A stretch of DNA of 64,000 nucleotides from Ruegeria arenilitoris (GTDB taxonomy: Bacteria; Pseudomonadota; Alphaproteobacteria; Rhodobacterales; Rhodobacteraceae). The position numbers were made by a program, and so were the translations under genes. Shown in pieces: positions 35,521-43,939 of this stretch; positions within the stretch are counted from its first letter, which is position 1; each line of letters opens with the position of its first letter. Where the stretch lies: the NCBI RefSeq assembly GCF_013035315.1, contig NZ_WQHP01000003.1, positions 248,001 to 312,000 of the forward strand, in the 5' to 3' direction. Under the pieces are notes generated by a model. It made no database searches and was not told the DNA's origin. It worked only from the letters and a program-made list of their open reading frames with translations.

Positions 35521-37760
35521 CCCAGATTCCGCAACCACTCCATCACTGATGGTCGCACCGATTGTTCGCCCCGGTGACGTGCGTCGGCGATGATCTTGCG
35601 CAAGGATAGCAAGTCGGCCCGCAGCAGCACGCTTTTGACCGGCCCAATAGATGCGGGGCGCATCGACAACGTTCGTATACCCATGGCAGCCAAACACAAC
35701 GCCTCGACCGGACGTCCGGCATCCTCGCCACAAAAAGACAGAGGCGTGTTCGAGATGTTACAGCGTTCCACAATGCGCTCAATGAAGCTGAGGAAGCTGA
35801 CATTCAGCGTGTCGTAGCGACGGCGCACCAGCTCATTCTCGCGGTCAGCGGCAAAGAAGAACTGCTTCAGGTCGTTGCCCCCGATTGAGACGAAATCGAC
35901 CTCGTCAAAGAACTTCTGCGGCGCAAAGGCGAGCGATGGGGTTTCCAGCATCGCGCCGACCTCGATTGACTCGGGCAGCACATGACCCAATCGCTTCTCA
36001 CGCTCGATGGTCTTGTTGACTTCCCACTTGGCCTCTCGGAATTCGTCGGCCTGCGCGACAAAGGGGAACATCAGGGTCAGGGGGCGACCGTTTGCGGCTC
36101 GCATCAACGCTTGCAACTGCATCCGCATCACGCCGCGTTTGTCCAAGCCGACCCGGATCGCACGCCAGCCCAGAGCCGGGTTCGGCTCTTCGACATGCTT
36201 CATGTAGGGCAAGACTTTGTCAGACCCGATATCCAGCGTACGGAACACCACGCGCTTGTCGCCCGCAGCGTCCATAACGCGCTGATATTGCGTCACAAGT
36301 TCGGATCGCTTGGGCATTTGGTTGCGCACCAGAAACTGCAGCTCGGTGCGGAACAGGCCTACGCCTTCGGCGCCAGAGTTTCCCAGGGACGGCAGATCCG
36401 CCATCAGGCCTGCGTTCATGACCAGATTGATCCGCTCACCGTCCCGAGTCACCGTTGGGGTATCGCGGATCGAGGCATAACGCTCCTGCGCTTTCGCCTG
36501 CATCGCGATCTTGTCGCGGAATGCAGTGACGACGGTATCTTCAGGGCGCAGATGGACCATGCCCTGATCGCCGTCGACCAGAATATGGTCACCATTCAAC
36601 GCTTCGGTCGTGATGTGCCCGACATGAACAACCAGCGGAATCGCCAGCGCGCGGGCCACAATGGTTGCGTGGCTACCGACCGAGCCTTCTTCGAGCACGA
36701 TGCCCTTCAGAGACCGTCCATATTCCAGCAGGTCACCGGGTCCGATGTTACGTGCAATCAGGATCGGATCGGGCGGCAGGTCGGCCCCATTGGTGGCCCC
36801 CTGCCCGGTCAGAATACGCAACAACCGATTGCTGAGGTCATCGAGATCGGCCAGACGTTCGCGCAAATAGGGGTCAGTCACCTGCCCCATGCGGGCACGG
36901 GCTTGCGACTGTTCTTTCTCAACCGCCGCTTCGGCGCTGAGGCCAAGGGCAATGTCCTCTTCCATCCGGCGCATCCAGCCTTTGGAATTGGCAAACATCC
37001 GATAGGCTTCAAGAACCTGCAGTTGCTCTTTGTCGCCGCCCTGCGAAATTTCAAGCATCTTGTCGACGCCTACGCGTAGCTCATCCACAGCCTCGGTCAG
37101 GCGTTCGCGTTCACGGTGAGGGTCGTCGGCAATCGGGTTGGTGACCACAACACGCGGTTCGTGCAACCAGACATGCCCCTCGGCCGATCCCTCCTGCGCA
37201 GGGCCGCCGTTGAACTGTACCGATTGCTGGTGGCGTGGCGACAGGGCCGCGCCCTCGCCCACAAATGCGCCAAGCTCGGTCATTTCCGCGAGAACCATGG
37301 CGACAACTTCCAGTGCATAGACCTCGTCGGCGGAGTATTCGCGCGCATCGCGGGACTGGACGACAAGAACGCCCAATTTCTCGCCCAGGCGCTGAATCGG
37401 AACACCCAGGAATGACGAAAACCGCTCTTCACCCGTTTCAGGCATATAGCGGAAGCCCTTGGTCGACGGCGCGTCTGCGGTGTTTACGATTTTGCCGAAT
37501 TGGGCGACGCGACCCACTAGGCCCTCGCCCAACCGCATCCGGGTTTTGTGCACCGCTTCGGGCGACAAGCCCTCGGTTGCGCACAGTTCCAGAGTCTCGG
37601 AATCCCGGAACAGGTAAATCGAACAGACCTCGGCCCGGATGCTGTCAGCAATCAGGCTGGTGATCCGGTCCAGACGTTCCTGACCGGCGGCCTCGCTCGC
37701 CATCTCTTCGCGCAGCCGCCCCAGCAGCTTGCGTGATTCTGTTTCGGTGCCTTCTGCCAT
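35517..37760 (-). CDS. ptsP: Phosphoenolpyruvate-protein phosphotransferase, nitrogen-type enzyme I
   Basis: A 747-residue EI-Ntr. Residues about 15-160 are a GAF domain (IRAEVCSIYLFRDSETLELCATEGL). Then come the PEP-utiliser N-terminal helices, the phosphohistidine domain with GSHATIVARALAIPLVV (active His), and the C-terminal TIM barrel ending with FCGEDAGRPVEAL, whose Cys is the catalytic acid. It phosphorylates NPr (PtsO) to start the regulatory PTS-Ntr chain. It lies 46 bases downstream of lysC on the same strand. Confidence 0.96.
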   Translation of the reverse strand: MAEGTETESRKLLGRLREEMASEAAGQERLDRITSLIADSIRAEVCSIYLFRDSETLELCATEGLSPEAVHKTRMRLGEGLVGRVAQFGKIVNTADAPSTKGFRYMPETGEERFSSFLGVPIQRLGEKLGVLVVQSRDAREYSADEVYALEVVAMVLAEMTELGAFVGEGAALSPRHQQSVQFNGGPAQEGSAEGHVWLHEPRVVVTNPIADDPHRERERLTEAVDELRVGVDKMLEISQGGDKEQLQVLEAYRMFANSKGWMRRMEEDIALGLSAEAAVEKEQSQARARMGQVTDPYLRERLADLDDLSNRLLRILTGQGATNGADLPPDPILIARNIGPGDLLEYGRSLKGIVLEEGSVGSHATIVARALAIPLVVHVGHITTEALNGDHILVDGDQGMVHLRPEDTVVTAFRDKIAMQAKAQERYASIRDTPTVTRDGERINLVMNAGLMADLPSLGNSGAEGVGLFRTELQFLVRNQMPKRSELVTQYQRVMDAAGDKRVVFRTLDIGSDKVLPYMKHVEEPNPALGWRAIRVGLDKRGVMRMQLQALMRAANGRPLTLMFPFVAQADEFREAKWEVNKTIEREKRLGHVLPESIEVGAMLETPSLAFAPQKFFDEVDFVSIGGNDLKQFFFAADRENELVRRRYDTLNVSFLSFIERIVERCNISNTPLSFCGEDAGRPVEALCLAAMGIRTLSMRPASIGPVKSVLLRADLLSLRKIIADARHRGEQSVRPSVMEWLRNLG

Positions 37761-37806
37761 GACCCAACCAGTTTATGGTGTCAGGCGAGACCCTTGGCTG
37801 AAATGC

Positions 37807-39045
37807 TCAGGCCGCCTTGTCCAGTTCAAAGGCATCATGCAGTGCCTGAACAGCAAGTTCCATGTATTTCCTGTCGACAAGGACGGAAATTTTAATCTCA
37901 GAGGTTGTAATGACCTTGATGTTGATCCCCTCATCCGAGAGTACCTTGAACATCTTGGCCGCAACACCGGACTGCGACCGCATCCCGATCCCCACAACCG
38001 AGACCTTGCAAACATCGGTATCTGCGACCAGCTCGGCATAGTTCAGCTCGCCCGCATCCTTGATCGCCAGCAACGCTTTTTCAGCCCGCGCAACCTGATC
38101 GGTCGGGCAGGAAAAGGTCATGTCCGTGCGCCCCTCGTCCGAGATGTTCTGCACGATCATGTCCACATTCACGCCTTCATCGCTGAGCGCGGTAAAGATG
38201 ATCGAGGCGATACCCGGGCGGTCCGCCACGGAAACGACGGTCATCTTGGCCTCGTCGCGGGAATAGGCCACACCGGCCACAACATTGGATTCCATGATAT
38301 CCTCCTCGTCGCAGACCAGTGTACCGGCCTCGTCGGATTGTTCTTCGAAACTTGAGAGAACGCGCAGTTTCACCTTGTACCGCATCGCCAGTTCGACCGA
38401 ACGTGTCTGCAGCACCTTGGCCCCCAGCGAGGCCAGTTCGAGCATTTCCTCGAACGAAATTCTGTCCAGTTTACGTGCTTTTTCACAGATGCGCGGGTCG
38501 GTGGTATAGACGCCGTCCACATCCGTATAGATGTCGCACCGCTCAGCATCGAAGGCCGCGGCAAACGCCACAGCCGTCGTGTCCGAGCCACCCCGACCCA
38601 GGGTAGTGATGCGGCCTTCGGGGCTGATGCCCTGGAAGCCAGCGACGACGGCGACCCGCATTCCTTCACCGAATTTTTGGTTCAGGTTGTCGGTCGGGAT
38701 TTCTTCGATCCTAGCCTGGCTATGGGCGCTGGTGGTTTTCAGCGGCACCTGCCAGCCTTGCCAGCTGCGCGCAGGTATATCCATTTCCTGCAGCGTCAGC
38801 GCCATCAGACCGGCGGTCACATTCTCGCCCGAGGACACGACGGCGTCATACTCGCGCGCATCATACAACGGCGATGTTTCGTCGACCCAGCCTACAAGCT
38901 CGTTCGTCTTGCCGGACATGGCCGAGACGATGACGATCACGTCATAGCCTTTGGCCACTTCGACACCGATGCGTTTCGCAGCGCGGCGGATACGGTCAAG
39001 GTTGGCAACCGATGTGCCGCCGAATTTCATCACGAGTAAGGGCAT
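37807..39045 (-). CDS. lysC: Aspartate kinase
   Basis: A 412-residue aspartokinase, first step of lysine, threonine and methionine synthesis. N-terminal MPLLVMKFGGTSV is the kinase signature; the C-terminal third has two ACT domains (about 265-335 and 345-410) for feedback control by lysine and/or threonine. The start at 39045 gives the standard N-terminus; the frame runs open for 85 more codons with no homology. Followed by ptsP. Confidence 0.96.
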   Translation of the reverse strand: MPLLVMKFGGTSVANLDRIRRAAKRIGVEVAKGYDVIVIVSAMSGKTNELVGWVDETSPLYDAREYDAVVSSGENVTAGLMALTLQEMDIPARSWQGWQVPLKTTSAHSQARIEEIPTDNLNQKFGEGMRVAVVAGFQGISPEGRITTLGRGGSDTTAVAFAAAFDAERCDIYTDVDGVYTTDPRICEKARKLDRISFEEMLELASLGAKVLQTRSVELAMRYKVKLRVLSSFEEQSDEAGTLVCDEEDIMESNVVAGVAYSRDEAKMTVVSVADRPGIASIIFTALSDEGVNVDMIVQNISDEGRTDMTFSCPTDQVARAEKALLAIKDAGELNYAELVADTDVCKVSVVGIGMRSQSGVAAKMFKVLSDEGINIKVITTSEIKISVLVDRKYMELAVQALHDAFELDKAA

Positions 39046-39209
39046 GGGGGCAGGTGTCTCCGCGCCTTGGATTTCTGATCCCGAGCGTCTTATGCGAGGG
39101 GGGCCGCAAGGGCAAGAGTTCAAAACCAGTCGGATGGCCGCACCTGATCGCTTTACAAGCGAACCCGAGGCTGTCAGCCTAACTACGAATACTATCCCAG
39201 AGGTACCCC

Positions 39210-39563
39210 ATGTTCCGCGTCGCTGCAGCCCTTGTCCTTTTGTCCTCACCTGCCCTTGCGCAAGTGTCCACGCTGGCCGCAACTGATGGCAAGAATGCAC
39301 TGGGAACCATCCCCTGCGCCAAAGCCGGCGCAGCGCTTAGCAGTTGTCACGCCGAATTGCGCCATCACGACGATGGCACCACGACCCTTGCGGTCGGTTT
39401 GGGCGGCGGCGAAGTGCGCAGCATCTATTTCACGGATGGTGTACCAAGCTCCAGCAGCTCTCCGGCCCGCATCAGCCATGAAACACGCGGGGACTTGACG
39501 GTGATCTTCATCGACCCCGATGAGGTTTACGAGGTTCCAACCGCGGCACTAAAACGTCAGTAA
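39210..39563 (+). CDS. Small exported protein of unknown function
   Basis: A 117-residue protein with a clear Sec signal (MFRVAAALVLLSSPALAQ). The mature protein has two Cys (in IPCAKAG and SSCHAE) that could form a disulphide and a C-terminal FIDPDEVYEVP segment. I do not recognise the family. RBS AGAGG lies 5 bases before the ATG. The 3' end overlaps the convergent SDR gene by 7 bases. Confidence 0.7.
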   Translation: MFRVAAALVLLSSPALAQVSTLAATDGKNALGTIPCAKAGAALSSCHAELRHHDDGTTTLAVGLGGGEVRSIYFTDGVPSSSSSPARISHETRGDLTVIFIDPDEVYEVPTAALKRQ

Positions 39564-40195
39564 GCGTGCGGTTGGCCGTCCCAGGTCTCAAAACACCCGG
39601 TTGTTTCAATTGACAGCGCACCAAAGCGGTCGACCAGCCCGTCGGCCGCCTGATCAACGGTAATGTCGCCCTGCGCACCGCCCATGTCGGTCTGCACCCA
39701 ACCCGGATGATAGATTCCTACGGCGACACCATCCCCGCGCAGGTCCGTCGCCAGATTGCGCCCCAAATTCAGTGCCGCCGCCTTGGACGCGCGGTAGATA
39801 TAGCTGCCGCCCGGCGCCCGCGTGTGCGAGGCCATCTGTGACGACAGGATCGCAATCTTGCCCTTCGCGGCCCGAAGGTTAGGCAACAAAGCCTGCACCG
39901 TCAGAAACACGCCGGTCACATTGGTGGCAAAGCTTTGGGCCCACATCTCGGCCGGATAGCCGTCCATGCCATGGCCCTTATCCTGGTAAACACCCGCGTT
40001 GCAGATCAACAAGTCCACCGGACGCCCCGCCAGCCCTTCGGCCATTGCGCCATGCTGCACGGGATCCGTGACATCCAGAACGACCTGTGCGCTTCCGTCA
40101 CGGGCCGTACCGGTCACGTCATGGCCTTGCGCCCGGTAGCGAGCCGCCAAAGCTTGGCCAATTCCCCGGTTGGCACCGGTAATAACGATATGCAT
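39557..40195 (-). CDS. Short-chain dehydrogenase/reductase
   Basis: A 212-residue classical SDR. Cofactor motif TGANRGIGQA (6-15), NAG near residue 76, catalytic Ser in AILSSQMASH and Tyr-x-x-x-Lys as YRASK near residue 143. Short for the family and similar to CsgA/YciK-like SDRs; the substrate is unknown. Starts 3 bases after the DUF1178 stop on the same strand, so it is co-transcribed. Confidence 0.9.
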   Translation of the reverse strand: MHIVITGANRGIGQALAARYRAQGHDVTGTARDGSAQVVLDVTDPVQHGAMAEGLAGRPVDLLICNAGVYQDKGHGMDGYPAEMWAQSFATNVTGVFLTVQALLPNLRAAKGKIAILSSQMASHTRAPGGSYIYRASKAAALNLGRNLATDLRGDGVAVGIYHPGWVQTDMGGAQGDITVDQAADGLVDRFGALSIETTGCFETWDGQPHAY

Positions 40196-40198
40196 GGA

Positions 40199-40642
40199 TC
40201 AGTTCGTTTTTCTGGTGGGCAGGAAAGGAAGCGGTGCGACCGGCACGCCATCCTCGATCAGTGCTTTCGCCTCATCGGGCTTGGCCTCGCCATAGATCGC
40301 GCGATCAGGCGCGTCGCCCAGATGAATCTTGCGCGCCTCTTTGGCAAAATCCTTGCCGACATAGTCCGAATTCTCTTCAATCTTTCGGCGCAACTCGGCC
40401 AGAACCTTTTCGATATCCGGCGACGGGGTTGCAACTTCGACCGGCTTTTCCTCTGGCTGCGAAGGCTGAGCCTTGCGCGCCGGACGCACGCGCGGGGTCA
40501 TGATGGCCTTTTCAACATGCACGTCACCGCACACTGCGCATGTCACCATCCCCGCAGATGCCAGTTTGTCGTAAGCGGCTGCCGATTGAAACCAACTGTC
40601 AAATGTATGGCCGTTGCTGCATTTCAATGCGTATTGAATCAT
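40199..40642 (-). CDS. DUF1178 family protein
   Basis: A 147-residue protein. N-terminal MIQYALKCSNGHTFDSWFQS and CAVCGD supply three Cys that probably bind zinc, as is typical of DUF1178. The middle is a Pro/Glu-rich linker and the C-terminus (SDYVGKDFAKEARKIHLGD) is the conserved helical part. Function is unknown. ATG at 40642 gives the family start; the frame extends 18 codons upstream. Confidence 0.88.
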   Translation of the reverse strand: MIQYALKCSNGHTFDSWFQSAAAYDKLASAGMVTCAVCGDVHVEKAIMTPRVRPARKAQPSQPEEKPVEVATPSPDIEKVLAELRRKIEENSDYVGKDFAKEARKIHLGDAPDRAIYGEAKPDEAKALIEDGVPVAPLPFLPTRKTN

Positions 40643-40713
40643 GGTCCGTCCAATTTTCGGTAGCCAAATAGATACCGACAGACATGGCAAGATCAAGCCC
40701 TTGGCAAGGCGAG

Positions 40714-41178
40714 TTAGTGCAGAATTGCAGCCAGTTTCCGTAACAATTGGGATAGTTCCGGTGAATTAACCAAATCAGCCGCTTTTTTGGGCGACACCCA
40801 CTTGCTTTTGCGTTGACCCTGTTCAGGAAAGCTTTCCGAGGTCGACGTCACATGGAGAGGAAACACATCCACCTGACACAAAACAGGCCTTTTTTCGGTT
40901 CGGTTTTTGATATGGGTGAACAATCCCATCGGATCGGGCGCGCATGAGCCCCTGACCCCGGCTTCCTCCCACGCTTCCTGCGTGGCGGTCTGAGCGGCGG
41001 ACATACCTTCGCTCAACCAACCCTTGGGTATGATCCAACGCTTGGACTTGCGGGTTGTAATGAGCAGAACCTCAAGCCGACGCTCTTTGACCCTATAGCA
41101 CAGAGCCGCAGATTGTCGGGCAATTCCAAGGTGTTTACCCTTGAGCTGCAAGCGGGCTGAAAGCCTTGCATCAGTCAC
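40714..41178 (-). CDS. NUDIX hydrolase, diphosphoinositol-phosphohydrolase-like
   Basis: A 154-residue NUDIX protein. The box is G53-V75 with E68, E71, E72 and G74. As in the paralogue at 6909, the first Glu and the Arg are replaced (Met59, Gln67). The flanks also match: RWIIPKGW before the box, KWVSPKKAADLV at the end. Substrate unknown. Upstream (41179-41302) is an AT-rich gene-free stretch likely to hold its promoter. Confidence 0.85.
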   Translation of the reverse strand: MTDARLSARLQLKGKHLGIARQSAALCYRVKERRLEVLLITTRKSKRWIIPKGWLSEGMSAAQTATQEAWEEAGVRGSCAPDPMGLFTHIKNRTEKRPVLCQVDVFPLHVTSTSESFPEQGQRKSKWVSPKKAADLVNSPELSQLLRKLAAILH

Positions 41179-41302
41179 GCCAAACCGCCTTTCAAGTCTA
41201 TTCCGCTCCTCGATGCCAACCTTTGGTATTTTTGACTATTTTGCGATTGGCTAAAGTCAGAATACTATATGAAGGGGAAATTTCCAAGAAATTCGAGCAG
41301 CA

Positions 41303-42046
41303 CTAGAGACGCGCCGCCAACTTTCGCACCAGATCCTCATGCGGGATATCGGCATCAATCGCCAGTCGTCGCAGGCCGAAATGTACTCGGGCCACTTGCT
41401 GATAATAGCGTGTGTACACATAGTTCGTACCACCTCCGGCGATCGCGCCAAGAACCGGAACCGATTGCGCCGCCAGCTTTTGGCCTAAGACAATCGACAA
41501 ACGCGGTGCGACGGCGGCAATCAGCTTCTGCATGGCTGGGCCTGTCAAGGTCAGGCGAACCGAGAAAAAGCCCAGATCAGCACCGTCGTCGTAGGACAGT
41601 GGCCCGGCTGCTGACAAAACCTGAACGCAATCGAACTTGACGCCCTCTTCGGACGGATCAAACCCTTCGCGGGATGCGGCCCCCTGGATCGCACGCAGCA
41701 GCATGGCGGTGGTTGCAGGCAATTCCATCAGGGCCGTCGAAACACCACCCATGCCGCCTGCTGCCCCCATCGCAGTGGCGACCGCAGTGTTGACCCAGGG
41801 CTTTTGATCCGGGACAGCGCGGCGCGACCCCTCGGCCGCATGCATTGCCAACCACAGCGCTTGTTCAGTCGCCCCGGTCAACCCTTGCCGTATAGGTTCG
41901 GGAAGCTGTTCCAACAGCGATTCAGCCGAACCGCCCAAACTGTTCAACAGCTTGACGCCCGGACCTCCGGCAGACCGGTAGTATTTGGCCAGCCGATCCA
42001 GCTCGGCCTCGGCATCCAGTTTCTCGACAAGAAGCACGTCCTGCAT
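41303..42046 (-). CDS. EcsC family protein
   Basis: A 247-residue EcsC-like protein with hydrophobic Gly/Ala-rich segments (AVATAMGAAGGMGGVSTALMELPATTAMLLRA, about 90-120; PVLGAIAGGGTNYVYTRYY, about 205-223). Members are named after B. subtilis EcsC, function unknown. ATG at 42046 is preceded by an excellent AGGAGG; in-frame starts at 42070 and 42094 have nothing comparable. Confidence 0.85.
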   Translation of the reverse strand: MQDVLLVEKLDAEAELDRLAKYYRSAGGPGVKLLNSLGGSAESLLEQLPEPIRQGLTGATEQALWLAMHAAEGSRRAVPDQKPWVNTAVATAMGAAGGMGGVSTALMELPATTAMLLRAIQGAASREGFDPSEEGVKFDCVQVLSAAGPLSYDDGADLGFFSVRLTLTGPAMQKLIAAVAPRLSIVLGQKLAAQSVPVLGAIAGGGTNYVYTRYYQQVARVHFGLRRLAIDADIPHEDLVRKLAARL

Positions 42047-42098
42047 AAAAGCCCTCCTGCGATTAAACATCGGGGCTGAACGCTGCGGTTTCAATAGT

Positions 42099-42593
42099 TC
42101 AGCGCGTCCAGCGGGTCACCGCACCCCGAACGTTGGACCAGACACCGGGTGTCAATTCCACGCCCAAAACCCGTTCAGGGTTGGTCGGGGGCGGCATCTC
42201 TACTCCCGCAAGTCGAGTGAACCCAAACCGCGCATAGTAAGGCGCATCGCCTACCAGCATCACCCTGCGCCAACCCTTTTCGCGGCCCGCCTCAAGCCCC
42301 TGATGGATCAGGAAACCGCCCAATCCTTCGCCCTGATGGGTCGGGTGAACAGCCACAGGCCCCAACAGCAGCGCATCATGTCGACCTACGTGAACCGGCC
42401 AGAACCGGATCGCACCGGCCAGAATGCCCTGCCCATCGCGCGCGACCAGAGACAGGCCGGTCACCGGCGGAACATCATCCCGCAAACGGTATGAGGACAG
42501 CGCTTCGCGCCCGGGCGCAAAGCACAGGTCATAAAGAGCCTCGACCTCCCACCAGTCGTCGGGCTTTTCCGGCCTGATCTCGAACTGCTGCAC
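42099..42593 (-). CDS. GNAT family N-acetyltransferase
   Basis: A 164-residue GNAT protein. Motif A is LLGPVAVHPTHQGEGLGGFLIHQGL (Q/R-x-x-G-x-G/A variant QGEGLG) and motif B contains GDAPYYARFGF. It resembles YhbS-like putative acetyltransferases. GTG at 42593 is the likely start (GAGGGCAGGG upstream; MQQFEIRP as N-terminus), not the more distant codons of the open frame, which run into the divergent flavin reductase promoter. Confidence 0.85.
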   Translation of the reverse strand: MQQFEIRPEKPDDWWEVEALYDLCFAPGREALSSYRLRDDVPPVTGLSLVARDGQGILAGAIRFWPVHVGRHDALLLGPVAVHPTHQGEGLGGFLIHQGLEAGREKGWRRVMLVGDAPYYARFGFTRLAGVEMPPPTNPERVLGVELTPGVWSNVRGAVTRWTR

Positions 42594-42665
42594 CCCTGCC
42601 CTCTTTTCCTTGCTGGCATTCGCCCTAGCACTTCGGTACGCCTTGGGCAAACGCTTGGAGACCTT

Positions 42666-43271
42666 ATGTTCTATCGCCCCGAAGACGGCCACGGCCTGCC
42701 GCACAATCCATTCAATGCAATTATCACGCCGCGGCCAATCGGCTGGATCTCGACCCGCGACGCCGATGGGATCAACAACCTGGCCCCCTATTCCTTCTTC
42801 AACGGGGTCGCCTATACTCCGCCACAGGTCATGTTTGCCTCAACAGGAACCAAGCATGATCAGGATGGAACAAAGGACAGCCTGGCCAATATCGAGGCGA
42901 CTGGCGTCTTCTGCGTCAACGTGGTGGCTCATGCACATCGGGATGCAATGAACGCAAGCTCGGCCGGCCTGCCTAAACATGTAGACGAATTCGGGCATGC
43001 GGGATTGACCCCGATCGAATGTGAAACCATCCCATGCGCGCGGATCGACGGTGCACCGGCGGCCTTGGAATGTAAGCTGACGCAGATCGTAACCTTGCCG
43101 GGCGAGGCAAATCGGGTTGTTTTTGGAGAGGTCACCGGCGTGCATCTGCGCGACGATTGCCTGAAGGACGGCATGTTTGACGTCACAACGTTCCAACCGC
43201 TGGCGCGGCTTGGGTATCGGGACTACTCGGTTGTCACCGAGTTGTTCAGCCTTTCCAGACCGGATGATTGA
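42666..43271 (+). CDS. Flavin reductase family protein
   Basis: A 201-residue FMN-binding split-barrel protein. NAIITPRPIGWISTRDADGINNLAPYSFFNGV is the characteristic N-terminal block of the flavin-reductase-like family. Such proteins bind FMN or supply reduced flavin; the partner is unknown. Its stop overlaps the start of the CatB-like gene, so the two are translationally coupled. Confidence 0.9.
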   Translation: MFYRPEDGHGLPHNPFNAIITPRPIGWISTRDADGINNLAPYSFFNGVAYTPPQVMFASTGTKHDQDGTKDSLANIEATGVFCVNVVAHAHRDAMNASSAGLPKHVDEFGHAGLTPIECETIPCARIDGAPAALECKLTQIVTLPGEANRVVFGEVTGVHLRDDCLKDGMFDVTTFQPLARLGYRDYSVVTELFSLSRPDD

Positions 43272-43912
43272 TGCCCCTACCTGATCCATCTCGTAGATAC
43301 CCGGTCACGCTTCCCGACGGTGCCGAGCATCGTGGCACAGTGTTTCTGTCGCAAGCTATCGATCATCCAAGATTTGAGGCCGGCGCGTTCAGCTATGCTT
43401 CGGATTTCGACGCGCCAGAGGATTGGGCCACTCGTCTGGCACCCTACCTATTCCCCTTTTCTCGGGAAAAGCTGGTGCTGGGCAAATTCTGCCAGATCGC
43501 CCATGGCGTTCGGTTCATCACATCCTCGGCCAATCACGCGATGGATGGGCTGACCAGTTTTCCGTTTCCGGTATTCGACCCCGAGCGGATGACAGGCTAC
43601 CAGCCCGATACGCGCGACACGCTTATCGGGCACGATGTCTGGATCGGCTATGGCGCAATGATCCTGCCCGGTGCACGGATCGGTTCCGGGGCAATCATCG
43701 GAGCCGGATCCGTCGTGCGCGGCGAAGTACCGCCCTATACGATCGTCACTGGAAACCCGGCCGAAGTGCGACGCTTCCGGTTCGAAAAAGACACTATCGA
43801 CCGGCTTCTGACATTGAGTTGGTGGGATTGGCCCGCCGAGATGATCGCCGACGCCGAAGAGGCGCTGCTGGCTGGAAATATCGATGAATTGGAACGGATC
43901 GCTCCAAAGTAA
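43271..43912 (+). CDS. CatB-related O-acetyltransferase
   Basis: A 213-residue left-handed beta-helix (hexapeptide repeat) acetyltransferase. LGKFCQIAHGVRFITSSANHAMDG contains the catalytic His of the xenobiotic acetyltransferase group, and the LIGHDVWIGYGAMILPGARIGSGAIIGAGSVV repeats follow. CatB/Vat enzymes acetylate chloramphenicol or streptogramins, but chromosomal relatives often have other substrates. Start ATG overlaps the flavin reductase stop (TGATG). Confidence 0.88.
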   Translation: MPLPDPSRRYPVTLPDGAEHRGTVFLSQAIDHPRFEAGAFSYASDFDAPEDWATRLAPYLFPFSREKLVLGKFCQIAHGVRFITSSANHAMDGLTSFPFPVFDPERMTGYQPDTRDTLIGHDVWIGYGAMILPGARIGSGAIIGAGSVVRGEVPPYTIVTGNPAEVRRFRFEKDTIDRLLTLSWWDWPAEMIADAEEALLAGNIDELERIAPK

Positions 43913-43913
43913 A

Positions 43914-43939
43914 AGGCGGCCAAATCGGCCGCCTATTTT
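43914..43939. terminator. Bidirectional intrinsic terminator
   Basis: AGGCGGCC (43914-43921) pairs with GGCCGCCT (43927-43934) around AAATC. T-rich runs flank it on both strands (ATTTTTC on plus, TTTTAC on minus). It serves the CatB-like gene (plus) and sulP (minus). Confidence 0.92.
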
